Positions 38,212-47,436 of a stretch of DNA of 64,000 nucleotides are shown one piece after another. The notes under the pieces are model-generated. The model saw only the letters and a program-made list of their open reading frames with translations, did no database searches and had not been told where the DNA came from. Location of the stretch: contig NZ_NSKB01000003.1 in assembly GCF_002286975.1 (NCBI RefSeq), positions 124,001 through 188,000 on the forward strand, in the 5' to 3' direction. Each line of letters starts with the position of its first letter. The stretch's first letter is position 1. The stretch comes from Halomonas salipaludis (GTDB lineage Bacteria > Pseudomonadota > Gammaproteobacteria > Pseudomonadales > Halomonadaceae). Made by a program: the position numbers and the translations under genes.

Positions 38212-39006
38212 GTGAATTCCAGCAAGTTGATCATCGGGTGCCTGACCACCCTGGGCCTGGCCGTGGCGGCCGCCTCCCAAGCACACGCCGAGGCCGATCG
38301 TGATGCCATTGCCGAGCGCCTCCGGCCGGTGGGCCAGGTGTGCCTGCAGGGCCAGGACTGCGGCACTGCTGCAGCCGCAGAAAGCGGCGACGCTGCCGCG
38401 GAGAGCGGTAACGGGATCGACGGTGAAACCATCTACGGTCGTGTTTGCGCCGCCTGCCACGACAGCGGTGCTGCCGGCGCGCCGATGATGGGCGACGCCG
38501 ACGCCTGGGCCGATCGCATCGACCAGGGCATCGAGACCCTCTACGACCACGCCATCAACGGCATCGGTGCCATGCCACCCAAGGGCGGTAACCCCAACCT
38601 CTCCGATGAAGAGGTGATGGCGTCTACCAACTACCTGGTCGAATCCGTCTACGACGGCGACCTGCCTGAGATTGGCGGCGATGACGAGGCCGAAATGGCC
38701 GACGCTGCCAATGGCGAGGAAGAGGCCGTCGTCGAAGAAGACGTGGCCGCTACCGAAGAAGAGAATGGCCTGGACGGCGAGGCGCTCTACGCCAGCGGCG
38801 GCTGTGCGGCCTGCCACGCCAGCGGTGCCGCCGGCGCGCCGATCCTGGGTGAGGACTGGGGCGAGCGTCTCGACCAGGACATGGAGACCCTCTACGACCA
38901 CGCCATCAACGGCATCGGCGCGATGCCGCCCAAGGGTGGCAACACCAGCCTCTCCGATGAAGAGGTCGGAGCCATCGTCGACTTTATGGTCGCCGAGTCC
39001 GAATAA
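38212..39006 (+). CDS. Diheme cytochrome c5-type protein
   Basis: 264 aa from GTG 38212 (GAGGTGGTGAGA upstream). Signal peptide TTLGLAVAAASQAHA. Two class I cytochrome c domains, each with a CAACH heme motif (CAACHDSGAAGAP near residue 82, CAACHASGAAGAP near 202) and an almost identical distal segment NGIGAMPPKGGN containing the axial Met. They are joined by an acidic linker rich in Glu, Asp and Ala (~150-185). It is a periplasmic electron carrier, probably to a terminal oxidase. The two domains look like a recent internal duplication. Confidence 0.92.
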   Translation: MNSSKLIIGCLTTLGLAVAAASQAHAEADRDAIAERLRPVGQVCLQGQDCGTAAAAESGDAAAESGNGIDGETIYGRVCAACHDSGAAGAPMMGDADAWADRIDQGIETLYDHAINGIGAMPPKGGNPNLSDEEVMASTNYLVESVYDGDLPEIGGDDEAEMADAANGEEEAVVEEDVAATEEENGLDGEALYASGGCAACHASGAAGAPILGEDWGERLDQDMETLYDHAINGIGAMPPKGGNTSLSDEEVGAIVDFMVAESE

Positions 39007-39035
39007 GAGGCCTGAGTGGTTGACGGTCATTGCTT

Positions 39036-39061
39036 GGAAGGGCGCCATTCGGCGCCCTTCC
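39036..39061. terminator. Bidirectional terminator between cytochrome c and rep
   Basis: GGAAGGGCGCC (39036-39046) pairs with GGCGCCCTTCC (39051-39061), loop ATTC, between convergent genes. Confidence 0.75.
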
Positions 39062-39099
39062 TGTGTCTGGGCGGTTCCTGCCGGCGGGTGAAGACTTTG

Positions 39100-41163
39100 C
39101 TAGTTGAGTAGCGAGCGGATACCCGCTAGCGCATCCTTGCCCCGCGCCTGCTTCTTATCCGGGTCTTCCTTGTCGGCGCGCCCCTCCCAGGCCAGGTCCG
39201 CCTCGGGCAGTTCGTCGAGGAAACGGCTCTGGGTGCAGTCCATCAGCTCACCGTAGCTCTTGCGCTGGCGGGCCAGGGTCAGGGTCAGGGTGCGTCGCGC
39301 GCGGGTAATGCCGACGTAGGCCAGGCGGCGCTCCTCCTCCACCGTGCCCGCCTCGATGGCGTTGCGGTGCGGCAGCAGTTCCTCCTCCCAGCCCATCAGG
39401 TAGACGTGGGGAAACTCGAGGCCCTTGGAGGCGTGCATGGTCAACAGCTGGACGCGGTCGGAGTCGTCCTCCTCGGCCTGCTGCTCGAGGATGTCGCGCA
39501 GCACCAGCCGCGAGATGGCGGCCTCGACGCTGTCGGTTTCGGTGTCTTCGCTGGCGATGCTCTCGTCTCCCGTCTCATCAGGCGCACGCTGCATCGACTT
39601 CTCGAGCTGGTCGATCAGGATCCACACGTTGGCCATGCGCCGCTCGGCGATGGTCGGCGCGCTGGCGTTCTGGTAGAGCCAGGCTTCGTAGTCCATCTCG
39701 CGCAGCATGTCACGGATGGCATGGATCGCGTCGCCGCCGTCCATGCGCCGTCGCACGCCGTCGATGAAGTGGGTGAAGCGCCCCAGGCGCTCCACGGCGC
39801 GGGTCGGCAATAGCTGCTCGAGGCCCAGTTCGTGGCAGGCGGCGAACAGCGAGCTGCCGCGCTCGGTGGCGTAGTTGGCGAGCTTCTCCAGGGTCCCGGG
39901 GCCGATCTCGCGGCGTGGCACGTTGACGATGCGCAGGAAGGCGTTGTCGTCGGCGGGATTGATCAGCAGCCGCAGGTAGGCCATGGCGTCCTTGATCTCG
40001 TTGCGCGAGAAGAACGAGGTGCCGCCGGAGAGCTTGTAGGGAATCTGGTAGTGCTGCAGCTTGAGCTCCAGCAGGCGGGCCTGGAAGTTGCCGCGGTAGA
40101 GCACCGCGAAGTCGCGCCACTCGGCACGCTCCTTGATGCGCCGGGTGAGGATCTCGCTGGCCACCCGCTCGGCCTCGGCCTCCTCGTGGCGGTTGACCAC
40201 CACGCGGATTGCCTCGCCGTCGCCCATGTCCGACCACAGCGTCTTGTCATAGACGTGGGGGTTGTTGGCGATCAGGGTATTGGCGGCGCGCAGGATGGTG
40301 CCGGTGGAGCGGTAGTTCTGCTCCAGCTTGATCACCTTGAGGCGCGGAAAGTCCTCGCCCAGGGTCACCAGATTCTCCGGCCGCGCGCCGCGCCAGGCGT
40401 AGATCGACTGGTCGTCGTCGCCAACCACGGTGAAGGTTTTACGCTCGTCCATCAGCAGCTTGACCAGCAGGTACTGCGAGACGTTGGTGTCCTGGTACTC
40501 GTCGACCAGCATGTAGTGGATCTTGCGCCGCCAGCGCGCCAGCGCCTCGGGGTCGTCGCGCAGCAGCACCACCGGCAGCAAGATCAGGTCGTCGAAGTCC
40601 ACCGCGTTGTAAGCCTTTAGGTGGCGGCCGTAGGCCTCGTAGACCCGTGCCGCGAAGTGCTGGTCGTCGTCGGCGGCGTGGGACAGCGCCTCGCCGGGCA
40701 GCACCAGGTCGTTCTTCCACTGTGAGATCTGCCCCTGCACGGCGTTGATCTGCTCGGCGTCGACCTGGGCGTCCTTGTTCATCAGGTCGCGCAGCAGCGC
40801 CTTGGCGTCTTCGGGGTCGAACAGTGAGAAGCCCGGCTTGTAGCCCAGCGCCTTGAGCTCGCCGCGGATGATGTTGAGCCCCAGGGTGTGGAAGGTCGAG
40901 ACGGTCAGGCCGTGGCCCTCCTTGCCCTTGAGCATCTGCCCGACGCGCTCCTTCATCTCGCGGGCGGCCTTGTTGGTGAAGGTCACCGCGGCGATGCGCC
41001 GGGCGCTCATGCCGCACTCCTGCACCAGGTAGGCGATTTTGGTGGTGATCACGCTGGTCTTGCCCGAGCCGGCCCCGGCCAATACCAGGCAAGGCCCGTC
41101 GATATAGCGCACGGCGTCCTGCTGGCGGGGATTGAGCTTGGCCAGGCGCTGCTGGATCGACAT
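39100..41163 (-). CDS. rep: ATP-dependent DNA helicase Rep
   Basis: 687 aa, Rep-size UvrD-family helicase. Walker A AGAGSGKTS at ~29-37, motif Ia FTNKAAREMKERV, motif II (DEYQDTN), motif III GDDDQSIYAWRGA, motif IV LEQNYRST, motif V TMHASKGLEFPHVYL and motif VI VGITRARRTL. It is a 3'-5' helicase that clears proteins ahead of replication forks. It lies 3 bases after trmL on the same strand, so the two are likely co-transcribed. Confidence 0.96.
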   Translation of the reverse strand: MSIQQRLAKLNPRQQDAVRYIDGPCLVLAGAGSGKTSVITTKIAYLVQECGMSARRIAAVTFTNKAAREMKERVGQMLKGKEGHGLTVSTFHTLGLNIIRGELKALGYKPGFSLFDPEDAKALLRDLMNKDAQVDAEQINAVQGQISQWKNDLVLPGEALSHAADDDQHFAARVYEAYGRHLKAYNAVDFDDLILLPVVLLRDDPEALARWRRKIHYMLVDEYQDTNVSQYLLVKLLMDERKTFTVVGDDDQSIYAWRGARPENLVTLGEDFPRLKVIKLEQNYRSTGTILRAANTLIANNPHVYDKTLWSDMGDGEAIRVVVNRHEEAEAERVASEILTRRIKERAEWRDFAVLYRGNFQARLLELKLQHYQIPYKLSGGTSFFSRNEIKDAMAYLRLLINPADDNAFLRIVNVPRREIGPGTLEKLANYATERGSSLFAACHELGLEQLLPTRAVERLGRFTHFIDGVRRRMDGGDAIHAIRDMLREMDYEAWLYQNASAPTIAERRMANVWILIDQLEKSMQRAPDETGDESIASEDTETDSVEAAISRLVLRDILEQQAEEDDSDRVQLLTMHASKGLEFPHVYLMGWEEELLPHRNAIEAGTVEEERRLAYVGITRARRTLTLTLARQRKSYGELMDCTQSRFLDELPEADLAWEGRADKEDPDKKQARGKDALAGIRSLLN

Positions 41164-41166
41164 CGC

Positions 41167-41646
41167 TTACTCCTTGGTGGGCTCGCTGGCACCGGCGAAC
41201 CCCAGCTGCCGCCAGGCCTCGTAGACGATGATGGCGCAGGCATTGGAGAGGTTCAGGCTGCGGCTATCGGCTAGCATGGGAATACGCAGGCGCTGCTCGG
41301 GTGGCAGGGCATCGAGCAGCGCCTGGGGCAGGCCGCGGGTCTCGGGGCCGAACACCAGCGCATCGCCGCGGCGATAGCTCGGCTCATGGTAGCCGCTGCG
41401 GCCGCGGGTCGATACGGCGAATACCCGCTCGGGTGCCACCGCCTCGACAAAGGCTGGCCAGTTGCGGTGCACACGGACGGCCGCCCACTCGTGGTAGTCG
41501 AGCCCGGCACGCCGCAGGCGCTTGTCGTCGAGCACGAAGCCGAGCGGCTCGATGAGATGCAGCCGAAAACCGGTATTGGCGCACAGCCGGATCAGGTTGC
41601 CGGTATTGGGCGGGATCTCGGGTTGGTACAGCACCACGTCGAGCAT
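41167..41646 (-). CDS. trmL: tRNA (cytidine/uridine-2'-O-)-methyltransferase TrmL
   Basis: 159 aa SPOUT methyltransferase with the trefoil-knot motifs: [28 protein letters not shown] and the C-terminal [20 protein letters not shown] in parts. TrmL methylates the wobble ribose of certain tRNA-Leu. Starts at ATG 41646. Same strand as rep, 3-base spacing. Confidence 0.95.
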   Translation of the reverse strand: MLDVVLYQPEIPPNTGNLIRLCANTGFRLHLIEPLGFVLDDKRLRRAGLDYHEWAAVRVHRNWPAFVEAVAPERVFAVSTRGRSGYHEPSYRRGDALVFGPETRGLPQALLDALPPEQRLRIPMLADSRSLNLSNACAIIVYEAWRQLGFAGASEPTKE

Positions 41647-41660
41647 GCGCTATCCGCGTG

Positions 41661-41709
41661 TCGGGCCCCAACGCACTCGGGCCCGGCTCGGCAAGGCCGA
41701 GGGGCCCGA
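41661..41709 (-). terminator. Large GC-rich hairpin between yfaZ-like gene and trmL
   Basis: TCGGGCCCC (41661-41669) pairs with GGGGCCCGA (41701-41709); a smaller stem (CTCGG/CCGAG, ~41683-41701) folds inside. It lies just after the YfaZ-like stop on the minus strand. Confidence 0.5.
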
Positions 41710-41729
41710 TATAGCACGCGGGCGGTGGA

Positions 41730-42287
41730 TCAGAAGGTCAGTCGCACCCCGGCATGGGCGCCGCTGTCCAGTGTCTGGTTGCCCGGCGAGGTGTCGAAAT
41801 CGGCGCGCAGGCGGCGATAGCCGACATAGCCGTCGACGTTGCGGGTGAAGGCGTAGCGCGCCCGCACGCCGACTTCGAGGCTGTCGTCGAGGTCGCTGGT
41901 GGTCACCACGCTGGGGGTGTAGAAGGCATAGCCGCCCAGCGACACCGCCGGTGCCTGGGGCAGATAGGCGTAGCCGTAGCCGCCCAGGCCGAGCCCGCCG
42001 CCGTTACCGTAGTCGGTGTCATACTGACTCCAGCGCGCGCCGATGCCGATGTCCAGGTCGCTGTTGCGATCCACGCCGAGCAGCTGGATATGCCCCTGGG
42101 TGGCATCGTCGCGGTAGTCGCTGTGCAGGATGCCGCCCCCCAGGGCGATGCCCGGCGCGATTTCGCCGGCGGCGTCGAACTGCACGGCATCGCCGCTCAG
42201 GTTGAGGTCGAGGCTGCTGGCCGCAGAGGCGGCGCTGGCAGCCAGCAGCAGCGTGCTGCCGGCCAGGACGAGGAAGGTACGTTGCAT
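41730..42287 (-). CDS. YfaZ-family outer-membrane protein
   Basis: 185 aa from ATG 42287. Signal peptide FLVLAGSTLLLAASAASA, then an alternating beta pattern with Gly/Tyr-rich turns (YGNGGGLGLGGYGYAYLP), ending with an aromatic Phe (HAGVRLTF), typical of small outer-membrane beta barrels. The pattern EVGVRARYAFTRNVDGYVGYR supports the YfaZ family. Function unknown. It stands alone between trmL and pyrE. Confidence 0.8.
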   Translation of the reverse strand: MQRTFLVLAGSTLLLAASAASAASSLDLNLSGDAVQFDAAGEIAPGIALGGGILHSDYRDDATQGHIQLLGVDRNSDLDIGIGARWSQYDTDYGNGGGLGLGGYGYAYLPQAPAVSLGGYAFYTPSVVTTSDLDDSLEVGVRARYAFTRNVDGYVGYRRLRADFDTSPGNQTLDSGAHAGVRLTF

Positions 42288-42327
42288 GGCATGTCTCTCA
42301 CGTACAGGACTGATGGAAAAACGCGGG

Positions 42328-43008
42328 TCAATGACCCACGCCGTAGCGGGCGCGATAGGCGCGAATCGCCTCGGCGTGAGGCCGCATCGACTCGCCGGCA
42401 TGCTGCTCGAGGTACTCGAGCACCATATCCAGGGTGACGATGCTGACCACCGGCATGGCATAGCGCTGCTCGACTTCCTGGATGGCACTCAGCTCGCCGG
42501 CACCGCGCTCCTGGCGGTCGAGGGCGATCACCACGCCCGCCGCCTCGGCACCGGCAGCATCGATCAGCGCCATCACTTCGCGAATCGCGGTGCCGGCGGT
42601 GATCACGTCGTCGATGATCAGGATACGCCCGGCAAGCTCGGCGCCGACGATATTGCCGCCCTCGCCGTGGTCCTTGGCTTCCTTGCGGTTGAAGGCGAAC
42701 GGCAGGTCGCGTCCGTGATGCTCGGCCAGCGCCACGGCGGTGGTCGCGGCCAGCGGAATGCCCTTGTAGGCGGGCCCGAACAACACGTCGGCGTCGATGC
42801 CGCTGGCCTCGATGGCCTGGGCGTAGCAGCGGCCCAGCCGCGCCAGAGCGGCGCCGCTCTTGAACAGCCCGGCATTGAAGAAGTAGGGACTGACGCGCCC
42901 CGACTTGAGGGTGAACTCACCGAAGCGCAGCACGCCCTGATCGATGGCGAATTCGATGAATTCGCGCTGGTACGGCTGCATTTCGCCAGCATTGCCTTGC
43001 TGCGCCAC
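42328..43008 (-). CDS. pyrE: Orotate phosphoribosyltransferase
   Basis: 226 aa from GTG 43008, preceded by AGGGGGT; ATGs at 43032 and 43023 lack an RBS and ATG 42981 gives a 217-aa form. Motifs: [22 protein letters not shown], the flexible loop [13 protein letters not shown], and the PRPP motif [13 protein letters not shown]. It makes OMP from orotate and PRPP in pyrimidine synthesis. It diverges from the crc-like gene, the same neighbourhood as in Pseudomonas. Confidence 0.95.
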   Translation of the reverse strand: MAQQGNAGEMQPYQREFIEFAIDQGVLRFGEFTLKSGRVSPYFFNAGLFKSGAALARLGRCYAQAIEASGIDADVLFGPAYKGIPLAATTAVALAEHHGRDLPFAFNRKEAKDHGEGGNIVGAELAGRILIIDDVITAGTAIREVMALIDAAGAEAAGVVIALDRQERGAGELSAIQEVEQRYAMPVVSIVTLDMVLEYLEQHAGESMRPHAEAIRAYRARYGVGH

Positions 43009-43100
43009 AGGACCCCCTATCATGTTTATCAACTAAGGCCATTTACCTAAACGTCGAAACGTCGGGTATCATACACGCGCGACGGAAAAGGGACCACGTA

Positions 43101-43868
43101 ATGAAAATCGCCAGCATCAATGTCAATGGCATCCGCGAAGCGGTCGGTCGAGGCTTTCTCGACTGGCTGGCCAACCAGGATGCCGATGTCGTCTGCGTAC
43201 AGAACCTCAAGGCCAAGAGCTTCGAACTCGACGACAGTATTCTCTACCCCGAAGGCTACGAGGGCTACTTCCTCGACGCCGAACAGGACGGCTTCTCCGG
43301 GGTCGGCCTCTACTGCCGCAAGATACCCAAGGCCATCATGTACGGCCTGGGCTTCGAGCAGTGCGACCACGAAGGGCGCTTCCTGCAGGCCGACTACGAC
43401 CGCTTCAGCATCGCCAGCTTCCTGATGCCCGACGGCAGCGACCCGCAGGCCAAGGAAACGTTCATGGCGCAGTACCAGGAGTACCTCGGCAAGATGGCGC
43501 GCAAGCGTCGCGAGTACATCATCTGCGGCACCTGGCACGTCGCCCACAAGACCATCGACCTGGAGAACTGGGCCGACAACCAGACCACGCCGGGCTTCAA
43601 GCCCGAAGAGCGTGCCTGGATGGATCAGGTACTCGGCCCGACCGGCTTCATCGACACCTTCCGCGAGATCAATCGCGACGCCGGCGAGTACACCTGGTGG
43701 CCGGCGCTGGATCAGGACCAGCCGCGCTCGCGGCAGGAAGGCTGGCGCCTCGACTACCAGATGGTCGGCCCCAACTTCCGCCGCCATGTGGTCGACGCCT
43801 GGATCGACTATGATGCGACCTTCTCGGAGTTCGCACCGCTGATCGTCGAGTACGATCTCAGTCTCTAG
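43101..43868 (+). CDS. crc: Crc-like protein (exonuclease III fold, catalytic residues lost)
   Basis: 255 aa with the exonuclease/endonuclease/phosphatase fold (MKIASINVNGIREA...). Key residues of active ExoIII are missing: the metal-binding Glu of LQETK is Asn here (VQNLK), the GDFN-type Asp-Asn is GTWHV, and the final catalytic SDH is SEF. Pseudomonas Crc has the same kind of losses, sits between pyrE and rph, and works with Hfq in catabolite repression. Position and residues point to a Crc orthologue rather than a DNA repair enzyme. Automated annotation may call it exodeoxyribonuclease III. Confidence 0.85.
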   Translation: MKIASINVNGIREAVGRGFLDWLANQDADVVCVQNLKAKSFELDDSILYPEGYEGYFLDAEQDGFSGVGLYCRKIPKAIMYGLGFEQCDHEGRFLQADYDRFSIASFLMPDGSDPQAKETFMAQYQEYLGKMARKRREYIICGTWHVAHKTIDLENWADNQTTPGFKPEERAWMDQVLGPTGFIDTFREINRDAGEYTWWPALDQDQPRSRQEGWRLDYQMVGPNFRRHVVDAWIDYDATFSEFAPLIVEYDLSL

Positions 43869-43885
43869 GCCCCGTCCTCCGTCCC

Positions 43886-43915
43886 CATGACGCCGGCCCC
43901 AGAGCCGGCGTCATG
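43886..43915. terminator. Bidirectional terminator between crc-like gene and rph
   Basis: CATGACGCCGGC (43886-43897) pairs perfectly with GCCGGCGTCATG (43904-43915), loop CCCAGA, between convergent genes. Confidence 0.75.
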
Positions 43916-43930
43916 CGTTGCGCCTCGCGG

Positions 43931-44653
43931 CTACTGGCGGATGCCCAGCGCCTCGCGCTGGTGGCTGAAGAGGTCGGCCCCGGTGGCCTCGGCCAGGTCG
44001 AGCAGTGCGTTGAGTTCAGCCCGCGAGAAGGCACCGGCCTCGGCGGTACCCTGCACCTCGATCAACCCGCCCGACTCGGTCATCACCACGTTCATGTCGG
44101 TATCGGCGCCACTATCCTCGGGGTAGTCGAGGTCGACCACCGGGGTGCCCTTGAAGATGCCCACCGACACCGAGCTGACCAGCTGCACGAAGGGGTCCTG
44201 CTTGATCAGCTTCTTGCGCTGCATGTAGCGGATGGCATCGACCAGCGCCACGCAGGCACCGGTGATCGAGGCGGTGCGGGTACCGCCGTCGGCCTGGATC
44301 ACGTCGCAGTCGACGGTGATGGTGAATTCACCCAGCTTCTTGAGGTTGACCGCGGCGCGCAGCGAGCGGCCGATCAGGCGCTGAATCTCCAGGGTACGCC
44401 CGCCCTGCTTGCCGCGCGAGGCCTCGCGACCGCTGCGGGTATGGGTGGCCCGCGGCAGCATGCCGTACTCGGCGGTCACCCAGCCCTGGCCCTTGCCGCG
44501 CAGCCAGCGCGGCACCCCGGCCTCGACGCTGGCATTGCATAGTACCTGGGTGTCGCCGAACTCCACCAGCACCGAGCCTTCGGCGTGGCGGGTGTAGTCG
44601 CGGGTCAGGCGGATCTCGCGGGCCTGGTCGGGCTGTCGTCCACTGGGGCGCAT
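43931..44653 (-). CDS. rph: Ribonuclease PH
   Basis: 240 aa from ATG 44653, normal RNase PH length. Motifs: [54 protein letters not shown] in parts, and [19 protein letters not shown]. It trims tRNA 3' ends phosphorolytically. It diverges from yicC in the conserved rph/yicC arrangement. Confidence 0.96.
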   Translation of the reverse strand: MRPSGRQPDQAREIRLTRDYTRHAEGSVLVEFGDTQVLCNASVEAGVPRWLRGKGQGWVTAEYGMLPRATHTRSGREASRGKQGGRTLEIQRLIGRSLRAAVNLKKLGEFTITVDCDVIQADGGTRTASITGACVALVDAIRYMQRKKLIKQDPFVQLVSSVSVGIFKGTPVVDLDYPEDSGADTDMNVVMTESGGLIEVQGTAEAGAFSRAELNALLDLAEATGADLFSHQREALGIRQ

Positions 44654-44818
44654 AGGTCTCTCAACTCTCGGGCTTGCAATCGGAATGAAGAACGGACGGC
44701 CGGACCGACGAGATGGCTGGCGGCCGCCGCAGTGGCGCCATTCTACACGTTCGCGGCGACGAATCGGGTACACTGGCGCCATCGCTTCCCGCCGCTATCG
44801 ACAGCTCAGGAGATTCGC

Positions 44819-45682
44819 ATGGTGCACAGCATGACCGCCTTCACCCGCCAGCGCCACGAGGCCGAGTGGGGCAGCCTGCAGCTCGAACTGCGCTCGGTGA
44901 ACCAGCGCTATCTCGACCTGCACTTCCGTCTGCCCGACAGTCTGCGCGACCTCGAGCCGCTGTGGCGCGACGCGCTGCGCCACCGCCTGGCGCGCGGCAA
45001 GGTCGAGTGCACCCTGCGCTTCGAGCCACTGGCCGGCAGCGACGGCCTGAGCCTCGACCGCACACGCCTCAAGGCCCTCGCCCAGGCGCTGGTCGAGGTG
45101 CGCAGCGAGCTGCCCGGCGTCGCCATGCCCGACGCCCTCGGCATGCTCCAGCACCCCGGCGTACTGGCCGCCGACAGCGTCGACCACGAGGCCATCCAGG
45201 CCGCCGCCCAGGCGCTGTTCAAGACCGCCCTGGACGACCTGGTGGCCGGCCGCGCCCGCGAAGGCGAGCAGCTCGCCGAGCTGATCCGCGCCCGGCTGAC
45301 CGGCATCCGCGAGCAGGTCGCCGAGGTGCGCCGCCTGCTCCCCGACATCCTCGCCCGCCAGCGCCAGCAGCTGCTCGAGCGGCTCGAGGTGGTCAAGGCC
45401 GAGCTCGACCCCCAGCGCCTCGAGGCCGAGCTGGCGCTGATGGCGCAGAAGGCCGACGTCGACGAAGAGCTCGACCGCCTCGATACCCATGTCAGCGAGG
45501 TCGAGCGCCAGCTCACCCAGCAGGGCCCCGTGGGGCGCCGCCTGGATTTCCTGATGCAGGAGCTCAACCGCGAGGCCAACACCCTCTCCTCCAAGTCAGT
45601 CGTCGCCGAGACTACCCGCTGCGCGGTGGAGCTCAAGGTGTTGATCGAGCAGATGAGGGAGCAGATCCAGAATATCGAGTAG
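44819..45682 (+). CDS. yicC: YicC-family protein (endoribonuclease-like)
   Basis: 287 aa from ATG 44819 (CAGGAG upstream). Starts MVHSMTAFTR and ends with the conserved tail LKVLIEQMREQIQNIE. YicC proteins are stress-related RNases. The gene is intact up to the stop at 45682, then an integrase gene follows instead of the gmk gene normally found nearby, so its 3' end is the likely integration site of the island to the right. Confidence 0.95.
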   Translation: MVHSMTAFTRQRHEAEWGSLQLELRSVNQRYLDLHFRLPDSLRDLEPLWRDALRHRLARGKVECTLRFEPLAGSDGLSLDRTRLKALAQALVEVRSELPGVAMPDALGMLQHPGVLAADSVDHEAIQAAAQALFKTALDDLVAGRAREGEQLAELIRARLTGIREQVAEVRRLLPDILARQRQQLLERLEVVKAELDPQRLEAELALMAQKADVDEELDRLDTHVSEVERQLTQQGPVGRRLDFLMQELNREANTLSSKSVVAETTRCAVELKVLIEQMREQIQNIE

Positions 45683-45789
45683 CGTCCACACCTCTCCACC
45701 AAAATACACAACTCATTATTTTTAAAGGAAATTACTGGAGAGGTTGTCTACAGCAATCTACGGAAGTCTAGCTTAAGCTATCGCCAATT

Positions 45790-45860
45790 GGGGAGTACAA
45801 TGGGGAGTATCCCAGGTTACTCCCCACCAAAAAGGCGAAAATTCTCTATGGGTACTCCCC
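45790..45860. repeat. Four GGGGAGTA repeats upstream of the integrase
   Basis: GGGGAGTA at 45790-45797 and 45802-45809, and its complement TACTCCCC at 45818-45825 and 45853-45860. The array lies in the 346-base gap 45683-46028 between yicC and the integrase, which has no convincing gene. Likely arm-type sites for the integrase or an excisionase, or an operator for the integrase promoter. Confidence 0.6.
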
Positions 45861-46028
45861 ACCTCAAACACTCCTACCCAGGCATGGCCCTCCTTCCAGT
45901 GACGGCCCACCCCAGCAAGCCAGGCACGAAGGCCTGGCTATACAGGGAGTTGATGAGCAATGCCCGACCTTGGCCGACAAAAATTCAAACGATGGTTTCA
46001 AATTTTTGATAACAGCTGCCAGGAGTGA

Positions 46029-47273
46029 ATGATGGGGAGTTTCACAGCCAAGAAGATCCAGTCCCTGATCAAGGACGGCGTACCGGGCCGCTACAGTGAT
46101 GGCAACGGCCTATACCTGATGATTCCCAAAAAGGGCGCTCCTTACTGGATGCATCGGTTCACGCTCGCCGGAAAGCGCCGTGAACTGACACTGGGAAAAT
46201 GCGTGAACCTATCCTTGGCTGAGGCCCGCGAGCAAGCTGCAGATGCACAGAAAGCCATCCGGAGCGGTATCGACCCTGTCGAAGAGCGCAGGCGGGAAGA
46301 GCAGATCGTTATCCACACCGTCAGGGAGCTGTTCGACGACTGGTACCACGATCTAGAGAAGCGCCTGAAGCATCCACGCATCCCGAAGCGCATCTTCGAG
46401 AAGGAAGTCGCCCCGTCCATTGGGCACCAGGCCCTGGAGAACGTCACCCCCATGGACGTGCGAGACATCATCCGCAAGGTTGCCAGCAGCGGACGTCCGG
46501 CCATCGCCAACGACACCTTGATGTACCTCAAGCAGCTGTTCAATCACGCCATCAAGCTTGGACTGCTCACCTACAACCCGGCGGCAGCCTTCAGCGTCAA
46601 CGACGCCGGCGGCATCGAGAAAAGTCGTGACCGAGCCCTCACCGTCGAGGAGATTCACCAGGTCTTCCAAATTTTCAGAGACAACCGGGAGAGCTTCACC
46701 CGCGACAACTACCTCGCCTGCGCACTGCTGCTCGTCCTGGGGGTGCGCAAGACCGAGCTGACCGAGGCTCAGTGGGCAGAATTCGACCTGGAGGGCAGGC
46801 GGTGGGAGCTGTCCGGTGAGCGAAGCAAGACAGGCGCGGGGATCGTCGTCCCCCTGCCTCCTCAGGCCGTGAGCTGGCTGGAAGAGCTAAAGATCCGCGC
46901 CTGCGGCTCACCCTACGTCTTTCCTAGCCGCCGCAGCAGCAAGCGGCCACACATGGGCAAGGACACCCTGAATCGCGCCATTGCCAAGCTGTTCGGCAAG
47001 GAGCCCGGCAAGAAGCAGCAGCCGGCGAACAGAATGGGCGACATTGCCGAGTTCACGGTGCATGACCTGCGCCGAACCTGCCGCAGCCTGCTGGCTGCCG
47101 CTGGCGTCCCGGGCCATGTCGCGGAGCGCTGCCTGAACCACAAGCTCAAGGGCATCGAAGGCGTCTACGACCGTCACGATTACTTCGATGAGCGGAAAGA
47201 GGCCTTGGCCAAGGTGGCAGCGTTGGTTGAGCCTGCAATCAACAAAGCTCCAAAAGCACATTTGGAGATCTAA
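46029..47273 (+). CDS. Tyrosine recombinase / integrase (P4-like, DUF4102 N-terminus)
   Basis: 414 aa. N-terminal DUF4102 arm-binding domain (~5-90: YSDGNGLYLMIPKKGAPYWM, LTLGKCVNLSLAEAREQA), SAM-like core-binding domain (~95-195), and a catalytic domain with R240, H345-x-x-R348, H371 and nucleophile Tyr380. CAGGAG precedes ATG 46029. Such enzymes integrate genomic islands at gene 3' ends. It is oriented away from yicC, adjoining the probable attachment site. Confidence 0.94.
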   Translation: MMGSFTAKKIQSLIKDGVPGRYSDGNGLYLMIPKKGAPYWMHRFTLAGKRRELTLGKCVNLSLAEAREQAADAQKAIRSGIDPVEERRREEQIVIHTVRELFDDWYHDLEKRLKHPRIPKRIFEKEVAPSIGHQALENVTPMDVRDIIRKVASSGRPAIANDTLMYLKQLFNHAIKLGLLTYNPAAAFSVNDAGGIEKSRDRALTVEEIHQVFQIFRDNRESFTRDNYLACALLLVLGVRKTELTEAQWAEFDLEGRRWELSGERSKTGAGIVVPLPPQAVSWLEELKIRACGSPYVFPSRRSSKRPHMGKDTLNRAIAKLFGKEPGKKQQPANRMGDIAEFTVHDLRRTCRSLLAAAGVPGHVAERCLNHKLKGIEGVYDRHDYFDERKEALAKVAALVEPAINKAPKAHLEI

Positions 47274-47436
47274 GGGCAGATTGCGGCGGCATAAACACCC
47301 CTCTAGGGGCAGTTTCCAAGTTTGAAACCCGATCGGAGGCGACCTGAACCCTGCCGGCTTTCTCGAAAGCTCGACGGTTTGAGTCAGGCTGCCGCCCCAG
47401 TGGGCATTACACTTCGCTTATCGCTCGGGCGACAAC

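Noticed and set aside
45788-46009. 73-aa ORF between yicC and the integrase
   Set aside because: It lies across the GGGGAGTA repeats, lacks a Shine-Dalgarno and resembles no protein family.
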